Below, piece after piece: positions 57,229-64,000 of a stretch of 64,000 nucleotides of DNA (position 1 is its first letter; each line of letters begins with the position of its first letter). A model generated the notes under the pieces. It made no database searches. It was not told the origin of the DNA and saw nothing but the letters and a program-made list of their open reading frames with translations. The position numbers and the translations under genes are program-made. Source of the stretch: Saccharina japonica (lineage: Eukaryota; Sar; Phaeophyceae; Laminariales; Laminariaceae); the NCBI GenBank assembly GCA_008828725.1, contig MEHQ01002031.1, forward strand, positions 388,596 through 452,595. Direction: 5' to 3'.

Positions 57229-60200
57229 GTACTCATGTTGTGCACGGCCGTAGTCATATGACCATAGACCCTCGCATCCCTACAATGCCGGGACGGAGCG
57301 CGTTGGGTTTTCACCAACCAGGCAGGGGGGGAGGGGGGGGGGTTAGGCAGGCGTTATTCAAGTGGGAAAGCTCGAGGGTCATGCCTGAGATTTTCAGCCA
57401 GACCAATCGTTGGTAAGAGTCGTAGGTGTGCAAATGTCAGCCCCAATGGTTGCCAAGATGAAGCCCTATCATGCATCCGTAAGCTCCCTATTGGCCAAAG
57501 TATAAACTATGAATTACCTGGCACCAGGTACATAGTTATAGTTGGCGTCGCATTGAGCAACAACAAAGAGCTCAACGCCCTTGACCCAACACGCACTCCA
57601 AAACCGTTCGTTCTCAGGAGACGCTAACCAGAATACTGTAGCGATCAACGATTTCTGGTCACACTCTCCGTAGTTGCGAGTAACAAAAAGCTCGTTACTC
57701 CTAATGCCTGGTGCCAGGTGCACGATCTTAGGTTCCGCGGCGTTGAGCCAACAGAAGAGAAGCCCATGCGCATAACCCCCCCCACCCGGGACTGTTTCCG
57801 TATGCGGAGACGCTACCCAGAACAGCGACCAACCATGCTTGCTTACTCCGCTAAAACCCGAATACTGATTACCGATGCCTGATGTGCGCAAGCCTCACTC
57901 ACGAGAAACCACATATATCTACAAGGCCTGAGCACTTACGTATACATGCCGCGGTGTACTAAAACCGGCCGCGGTACTAAGAAATGGCGCACCTTCTCCA
58001 TTGCTAGAACCTCCGCCGCCCCGGTAGAGTCGCTGATCATCAACACCCCGTACCCTCCCCCCCTGTCATCAGCAGCGGTCCGTGACGCCATAGAGCTCGC
58101 CCGAGCAGCCTGCTGTTGGGAGTTGTTGCCACCCACCCGCCATCGCCGCACGACATGCGATGAGCAATGATACGTAGACATAACGCGTGAAGCTTTTAGG
58201 CTCGCTGGGCTGTCAGAGCAGCGGTGTGGTTTTTTACTTTTTGTGATCAATCAGAGCCCACGAATACTACGAACAGGGGGGGGGGGAGTTGCAGCCATTT
58301 TTTGTTGTGCTGGAAGTTAGGGGTTGTTCTTCCTTCTTCGAGGCCCACCACTACTGTACGTACGACGCACACGAAGAAAACAAATTTGAAGAGTTATGAG
58401 GGCGTGACACGGTTTGATCGCTCTAAAACCAACGCGGGGCTACCTACGATCCGTACTCGTAGGTAGTGCTCACGAGTCAATTTGGATTGCAGAGTGAATA
58501 CCCTTCTCGCGACCCGTCTAAGAATTTTCCTACGGTTTAATTGGGGAAATCGACGCTGTTTTACCAAGTTCAAGCTGTTCGTGGGATCGAACAAAATCAG
58601 AACCCTGTTCACCCAAACCCCTACCATATATATATATATATATTACTCTACGACCCTAGCCGTCTAAATAGTCACCGTTTGGACTCGGATGAAACAAACA
58701 AAACATAGCTGTCGCTAGGAACTTCCCCATAGAAAGATATTAACAGCTGTTGTCAAGTTGTGTGCGTTGTTTTGTGTTTGATGTGTGATGTTACTCCGCT
58801 GAAAAACAAAAACGGAGATCGATATCATTGCGGGGGGACCATCGCGATCCTGTGCGTAGATACATGTTGCAGCGATTTTTCGAAAGCGTGAGTCCCTACG
58901 CAAGCTTAGGCGCGGTCAGACTTAAGAAAACCTGCATTCGCTCGTAGTTGGTATAAAGTCCATGAGGAGTAACCAACAACCACCGTTCGTACTCTGACAC
59001 TACATATCAAAACGGTACTATATTCCTGGCCAGATTGGTACCATTTACAAGATACCAACCAGTATGTCATACGTGAGCATGTTACTATTATACCGCATAC
59101 TGTCGTACCCCCACTACAATTCCAAGGCGGCGTTTAGTTTTAACCACACTCTTGCACAGCAGTGACTCACCTGTGTCTGCATTCTGGACAGTGCCTGCGA
59201 GGCGTTAAGGACCAAATCCCAACTGCATCCGAATTTTCGCATCGTCCTCTCTGCGGCGATTTGCGCCTACCAAGCGGTTGAGTTGAGGGGTGTGCGGGTT
59301 ATAGATACAGGGTGGGAGGAGGAAGGAGACAGGCGAACAGACAGGCGCACGAAGATCCGCGCATTGTGGCACGAGGTTGGAAACGGCCGTCCTGCCCAAC
59401 AACGATAACACCCCCCAGCCCCTTTTTTTTGTCAAGGCGTTAAGCCACGTTTCTACCTGGTAGGCAGCACGTCACTTGCGTAACAAGCCCCTTCTGCGTT
59501 CGCCTATACTTGAAGCACTTCCGAGCCCCCTCCCTATGTAAGCAACTTGTCCTTTGCGCAAAATGTCCCTTCTTCGTTTGCCACAACATCAGCCCCCTCT
59601 CTATATAAAAACTCGTGGAGGTTTACTGCCATGTCAGCGACGGGTTTTTCCCTTTCTCCTTCGCCTCGTCGCGCCGCCTATCCGAACAAACGTTTCTTAC
59701 CTGGCAGTAGGCAGCGCAAAAATCGCCCTGTGGGATGAATTGTCGCGGCGGGGAGGATACGCGCTTTATGGCGAACGTTTGACACGCCAGACGTATTAAT
59801 GGCCTAGATCTGTCAGGGACAGATACATAGATTCCTCTCTCATGTAGCCGGGTGGGAGCCGTAAACTATAGCTGCATATCTACAGTAGTTCATGTTTCTC
59901 CTGCAGTGTACATACCCATACCCCGCGCAAGCTTCTCACAACGGCAGGTTAACGATGCAGATGATCTACAGGACATCGGGATCTCTTCAAATGTCCGAAA
60001 AAACAAAAAGACATTCTGCTACAGCAGTATTCATAGCTCACCTTCGCGCACGGCTCCACCAGGAGAACCCTCCTTCCCGACGCCGCGGCCTCCGGAGGAG
60101 CGGCCTTCACGGGCCTTCCCCCCAGAGTGCCCGACCACGCGAGCCTCCCCTCCTGGAACATCAGAAACGCCGGCAAGGACCTCACCCCGTACCTGTCCGC

Positions 60201-61129
60201 GGTGCCTTGATGCTCCCCGAAGTCTACCCTAACTATCTGGTAACTTTCGTTGCCCTGGGGATGCGGGGGGGTGCTCGCAGCTTCCCCGCTTTCCGTCGGG
60301 GGGGTGGTCGCGGAAGCCCACGCCGCTTGCTGTGTGCTGCTGCTGCTGCTGTCGCCACCGCCGCCGCCGCCGCCTCCGTCGGTGGAGAACCCGGATCGCT
60401 GCAAGAGAAAGGAGTTTGCGAGCTCGGCGGCGTGCTCTACCTGGTTGCACGTGGAGTCGTCGCCGCGAACGCACACGACAGCGACCAGCTGGTCGGGAGA
60501 CGCCTCTTCTTCGAGGAAACCTCCTAGTCTGCGGGTGGGTAGTATGGGGTGGATGAGGGGGGGGTACTTCATTTTCATCCATGGCCGTAGTCGTATGACC
60601 ATATAACCTCGCATCGGGGGGTGGAACAAAATGAGCGTACGTACGAGTGTTTTTTGTTTTAAAGTGTTGTGCTTTTTTTGGGCATTGGCAATCGATTTTA
60701 GATGGGATGTTATACGTACGGGTGGAAAGAAATGGATTCGACATTTCGTTCGTGAGTTGTGTTGACAATCGCTAATTGCAAAGACCGCGGCTGTGTTGCG
60801 CCGACACAGAGTCAGATACTAATAGTCATACTAATAGTCATACTATTAGTCAGTCAGTCATAAATATTTGCCTCGTAAGGCAAAAAAGAAAAAAGGTGAT
60901 GTGTACCCCCGCCTATCGCCGAACGCCTTTTTCCTCAACTTGAAGCCCGTACCCTCCGAAGAGGGGCTCCAGAAGTGACCACCTTGCCCGTCGGGTTGGA
61001 CACCGACACCCTGCCCCCCGGCACAACGATCTCCTCTCCGTAGCGACCACTCGCCGCCTGTAGTGCCATCGACCTTGGAAGGCGTGGCAGAAGGACAGGG
61101 GGGGAGAGGGGGAGAGGGGGGGAGAGGGG

Positions 61130-61178
<49 letters not shown>

Positions 61179-63862
61179 GGTGCTTTCAGAATCCAAGGAA
61201 GGAGAGCGATGAAGAGTGACCACCTATACGCATAGCTGGCTCTGGGGAGAGAGATTCGTAGTGCATTCAAATCCAAGCAAAGGAGAGGGGTGAAGAGTGA
61301 TCACAGCTATGTAGCTGGCTCCGACTCGGCGCGGCATGGTCGCAGGATAACAACACACACATACATACCTGGTAGGTGACTTTCCTCCCCCATGTCGCCG
61401 CTCGTTCCTTCGTACTATGGGTCGGGTTACAAGGACACCAACACGTCGTCTGAAAGTGTTGATCTACTTGTCGCCTCATGGGGTGGCAGGCAGTCAAGGA
61501 GTGGGTCACCAGTGGCGGACGGGCGCTCTTAACCCCTTAAGAACTGGCCCCACGGTATTTGGGGACGAACGACTTGGAATTAGTTTGGGATAACTTTTTT
61601 TAGTTGTGAATGGGTTAACGACAAGATTGCGCGTCGCGGACGAAGGCCAGCATACCAAACTACTTTCGATTTCAGCACCAAGTTGTTCGAGAGAAGCATA
61701 TGACGTGAGGGGACGAATGCACTAACGACACGGTGCCGGACTGACGTCTCCCTTTTATCTGATGAGTTACATTGCCCCGCGTGCTATCAACTTGGTTGCC
61801 ACCGTTACTGAAAAGCGTCACACCTCTGTAAAAGCGGGTTGTCCGCAAAGAGCTGACGCCTAACGTCCAGCTCCCCCAGCCACTTCCCGTCCTTCCTCAA
61901 CCTCGACACCTCAGCGTATGCTTCGCCCCCCCCTCCCCCCTCCCCCTCCTCCTGCTGTGCCCGCTCGCGCCGCGTTACCCCCCGCGCCTCCGCCCCAAGA
62001 AGCACTCCGGTGCATCGGATCGCGGTCGTCTTCAGAGTATATGGCGTCACCCAAACCGCGCGTAGGGCCGAGCTCGAGCCCCGTGCTCCGAATTCTGGGG
62101 AGTTCATACACGGTTGCCGCTTGGGCGTCCTTTTTCCAAGCAGGGTCTGGGAACGGCTCCACCTGTTTTATGTTTCATGGGTATCGAAGGGTTTCATATG
62201 GTTGGTCGAGGGGAGGGTGGAAGGGGTGGGGGGGGTAGGAACAGAAACATATTATCAGAAACACGGATCGGTGGGAATGCATGGCCTATATAGTAGTGAA
62301 CACTGTAGTAGTGAATGAATATTACAAGTACATCCTTGAAAACAAGGTGTGTTGCCAGTTGCCAGTATCCCCGCGTGCGCGACATAGTCGGCAAAACGCG
62401 ATAGCCTATCGCCCTCAAGACCAGGACACGCCAAATCATTATCGTTACAGTGCAGAGACCAAGTCTGAAGAAACAAGGAAAATTACGAGCTGGCTGTTGC
62501 GAACACGCCTTAAGCAAAAAGGCATATCATACGACTACGATAGAGGAGGTATACCTTTTTTTGGCTAAAACGTTTTCTGAACGACCTATTAAAGGCTCCT
62601 TAACCCAAAATCGTTGCAAGTATTTTCTGTATACAGTCAGGCCATGGGATTGCTCATCGGATAGCACTTCTATGTTCCTCCAAAATCAGTTTTTTACTTA
62701 CTATTAGTATAGAGGTCCTCAAGTGACCACCCTCAGAAGGCAAAAACATGGCCTGTATGCAGGTGCACCTGCATGCAGGCTACCGTAGCAAGCGTCATCG
62801 GGGGAAATCGTGTGTACATTCCGACTCTGGCTTGCCTTGGGGCCCATAAGGTCAAACCCTTGCTCGAGGCCCGCAACGAGGTCCTTGCAGGCTCCTTCCA
62901 AGTTTCGGCTTCTTGGCTTCAGCCTATCTCGCTTAGCTTTCATGGTGTCGCCGAACGATTGCTGCCTCGACACCAAGGAAATGCGGTCCAGCCGTGGCTC
63001 AATCCGTCCTCCGGGCAAACGAACACTGACCATGGATGCGTACGTAGGTATAAAGAATGGTTGCCCGTGCATCGCGGTTGAGGATCGGTTCGTAAGTAGG
63101 TAGGGGATAACATGGGGTGCGCGCAAACGACGGACAAATATAGATATTTATGGTGTAGGGTTAGTATAGGGTTTGCTTGTGTGTCGAGGCGTGCCACGGT
63201 AAGGGCTTTGCGCTTTTGAGCCCAAACATTTCTCACTGACGGCCGCCTCAACTGATATAGGGATAGTACGTGTAGGGTTTTCTTATGTGTCGAGGCGTGC
63301 CACGGTACCTGTCGTATTTATCATCTCTGTCTCGTAGTTTTGTTACCACAGACCTTGTACGTATCTCTCTGGGGGTGAACGAATCGGCACGGACAATGGA
63401 TGCGTGTGCTTGAAGTCGTCGATGCGTGGAAACAAGAGTTTTGCTGTGAAAACCCGCACACACGCCCGCCCAACGTTTACTGGTGTGTTAAGAATACGTA
63501 GAGTAATGACATGACACTAAGCCTTGCACTATACCATGAGCAGGTACGAGAGGCATGTGTGTGTCTTCACGATCGTCGTGGCTCATGTACCTATGTGCAG
63601 GGGGGGGACAAAGGCATGACGCCACTAACCTGTGATCGAGGTAGGTCCCGTCTCGCTTGGGCCGTAGGCCAGCGTTCAGCTCGTGGCTGATCCCTTCGTG
63701 TGAAAACTTGATTCGCATGTCGCCGCGGTCGTGAAACTCGAAGTTTAGGCTTCTGTTGAGGTCGATCTCTAGGACGACGGTCGGGGGAGGCATGTGCGCG
63801 CCAAGGTCGTACCGCCACTCCCTCTCGATGTAGCCCTGCGTATCGGTCAGCAGACCCCCCAC
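54916..63862 (-). CDS. FAM194-like domain plus thioredoxin-fold protein, 5' end beyond window
   Basis: Exons in transcript order: 63862-63630, 62162-61824, 61073-60953, 60488-60042, 56460-56102, 55168-54916. Phases agree throughout; 1752 nt give 583 residues and a TAA stop. Exon 1 (YIEREWRYDLGAHMPPPTVV, FHDRGDMRIKFSHEG, RPKRDGTYLD) resembles the C-terminal domain of the FAM194/C3orf20 family, from memory only. Exon 2 includes an E/G-rich stretch and AYAEVSRLRKDGKWLGELD. Exon 3 has EEIVVPGGRVSVSNPTGKVV. Exon 4 is thioredoxin-like: LVAVVCVRGDDSTC, IVRVDFGEHQGTADRYG, then the cis-proline strand VRSLPAFLMFQEGRLAWSG. The usual CxxC is absent; only one Cys is near that position, so a classical dithiol reductase is unlikely. 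Its end, RRVLLVEPCAK, joins exon 5 (RVIVGLAAVHGDASCLPSEV). Exon 6 is Ala/Gly-rich with LLDKMEAVKAQAAMG. The exon 3/4 junction is weakest: a better-looking acceptor at 60528 would break the frame, so I used CAG|CTG at 60488. Several acceptors end in AAG. The function is unknown. Confidence 0.65.
56517..56597. other. Assembly gap (81 N) in a G-rich intron
   Basis: N run preceded by a G-rich tract. It lies 56 bases upstream (in transcript sense) of the exon that starts at 56460, so the intron size is unreliable. A single N is also present at 56851. Confidence 0.99.
56640..56905 (+). repeat. Rep-G copy, near full length
   Basis: CATGGCTGTAGTCGTATGAC, CATCCCTACAATGCCGGGAC, CACCAAGCGCGAAGCGCC, GGTGAGCTGCATTCTAC and GAGGCGGACTTGCATATGG in order. 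Intronic to the thioredoxin-fold gene. Confidence 0.75.
57178..57330 (+). repeat. Rep-G copy with long G-run
   Basis: A G-run of about 45 is followed by GTACTCATGTTGTGCACGGC and CATCCCTACAATGCCGGGAC, ending at CACCAACCAGGCAG and a second G-run. Confidence 0.75.
57514..57891 (-). other. Duplicated 190-bp segment, open on the minus strand
   Basis: Two diverged halves (57520-57707 and 57708-57890) share CCTGG(C/T)(A/G)CCAGGT and a GCGTTGAGC core. The minus frame stays open for 125 codons and the halves align as protein: LFWVASPHTE against VFWLASPENE, and GLLFCW against ELFVVAQC, each ending APG or VPG. It lies in an intron of the thioredoxin-fold gene. It could be a remnant of a repeat-domain exon; the family is not recognised. 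Confidence 0.3.
57892..60041. other. Rest of the large intron of the thioredoxin-fold gene
   Basis: Several open frames of 60-105 codons on either strand, none supported. A (TA)n run lies at 58627-58643. Confidence 0.35.
60540..60620 (+). repeat. Partial Rep-G copy
   Basis: G-run, then CCATGGCCGTAGTCGTATGA and CCATATAACCTCGCATC. Adjacent to the thioredoxin-fold exon; its reverse supplies the pyrimidine tract before the acceptor at 60528. Confidence 0.6.
61095..61175 (+). repeat. (G)n/(GA)n purine tract
   Basis: G-rich then about fifteen GA units. Read on the minus strand it is the polypyrimidine tract ahead of the exon starting at 61073. Confidence 0.9.
61529..61618. mobile_element. Rep-D piggyBac-like MITE
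   Basis: TTAACCCCTTAAGAACTGGC to AGTTGTGAATGGGTTAA, TTAA at both ends. Intronic to the thioredoxin-fold gene. Confidence 0.8.
62528..62798 (+). mobile_element. Rep-A MITE copy
   Basis: ACGACTACGATAGAGGAGGT to CTACCGTAGCAAGCGTC, with uninterrupted GCTCCTTAACCCAAAATCG. Lies in an intron of the thioredoxin-fold gene. Confidence 0.8.
63130..63315 (+). repeat. Direct duplication of about 50 bp
   Basis: GTCGAGGCGTGCCACGGTA with upstream GTGTAGGGTT occurs at 63150-63200 and 63270-63310, in the first visible intron of the thioredoxin-fold gene. Confidence 0.7.
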
Positions 63863-64000
63863 CTTGCCGCATACATCCGTTCATAGCACAGCAGGTTATG
63901 TACCAAGTTAGATTATCGTGGGTTTCACATGTCCAATGACGTAGCTTCACATGTCAAGAGCAGCGAAACAATCTATATACGCAATAGGGACTAGGCAGCC

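Noticed and set aside
61824-62162. Apparent frameshift in the second exon of the thioredoxin-fold gene
   Set aside because: A second protein-like frame (LGDAIYSEDDRDPMHRSA) overlaps, but the other frame starts at a good acceptor (ACAG at 62163), matches the incoming phase and reads through to the donor, so no frameshift is needed.

Overview
The window looks like an intron-rich nuclear segment of a brown alga (Phaeophyceae, Ectocarpus-like). Three things point that way: a receptor-type gene in which every leucine-rich repeat sits on its own 72-nt exon, a WSC-domain secreted protein carrying a cysteine-rich module of the kind I associate with brown algae, and a vertebrate-type TTAGGG repeat, which brown algae also use. 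Introns are long (about 0.1 to 3.8 kb) and full of small DNA transposons. The species is inferred, not proven. There is an 81-base assembly gap at 56517-56597.

Layout. 1-15 kb holds no gene I can support. It is repeat territory: a TIR element carrying a TTAGGG array (3113-3420), a mariner-like element (5853-6601), and a GC-rich satellite of about 178-bp units (about 7490-11440) split by a 760-bp Harbinger-like element. 15.06-26.27 kb (+) is a nine-exon gene that I could chain in frame from ATG to stop: signal peptide, brown-algal cysteine-rich N-terminal domain, three 24-residue LRRs, LRR cap, EGF-like tail. 28.57-38.65 kb (-) is an eight-exon gene, lacking only its 5' exon, that joins a WSC domain, a cysteine-rich module, a Pro/Ser-rich linker and a CAP (PR-1/SCP) domain. 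The two genes converge tail to tail with 2.3 kb between them. 38.7-54.9 kb is gene-poor and packed with nested MITEs and minisatellites. 54.92-63.86 kb (-) is a six-exon 3' portion of a gene with a FAM194-like C-terminal domain segment followed by a thioredoxin-fold segment; its 5' end lies beyond the window.

How the genes fit together. The first two genes both encode secreted, disulphide-rich, multi-domain proteins of types used in recognition (LRR/EGF), polysaccharide binding (WSC) and defence-related secretion (CAP). Together they read as a small cell-surface or cell-wall neighbourhood, but shared function is inference. The third gene has no visible functional link to them.

The mobile landscape is dominated by non-autonomous DNA elements. 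I name the families Rep-A (about 290 bp, GCGTGCTACGATAGAGG ends), Rep-B (TA-flanked, ends reading CCATAGTAAATA), Rep-C (GGGCCC foldback, TTA target), Rep-D (about 80 bp, TTAA target, piggyBac-like), Rep-E (83-bp palindrome), Rep-F (117-bp exact repeat), Rep-G (G-tailed dispersed repeat) and Rep-H. Several are nested inside Rep-A at one and the same target site. I saw no autonomous transposase, no retroelement polymerase gene and no viral gene.
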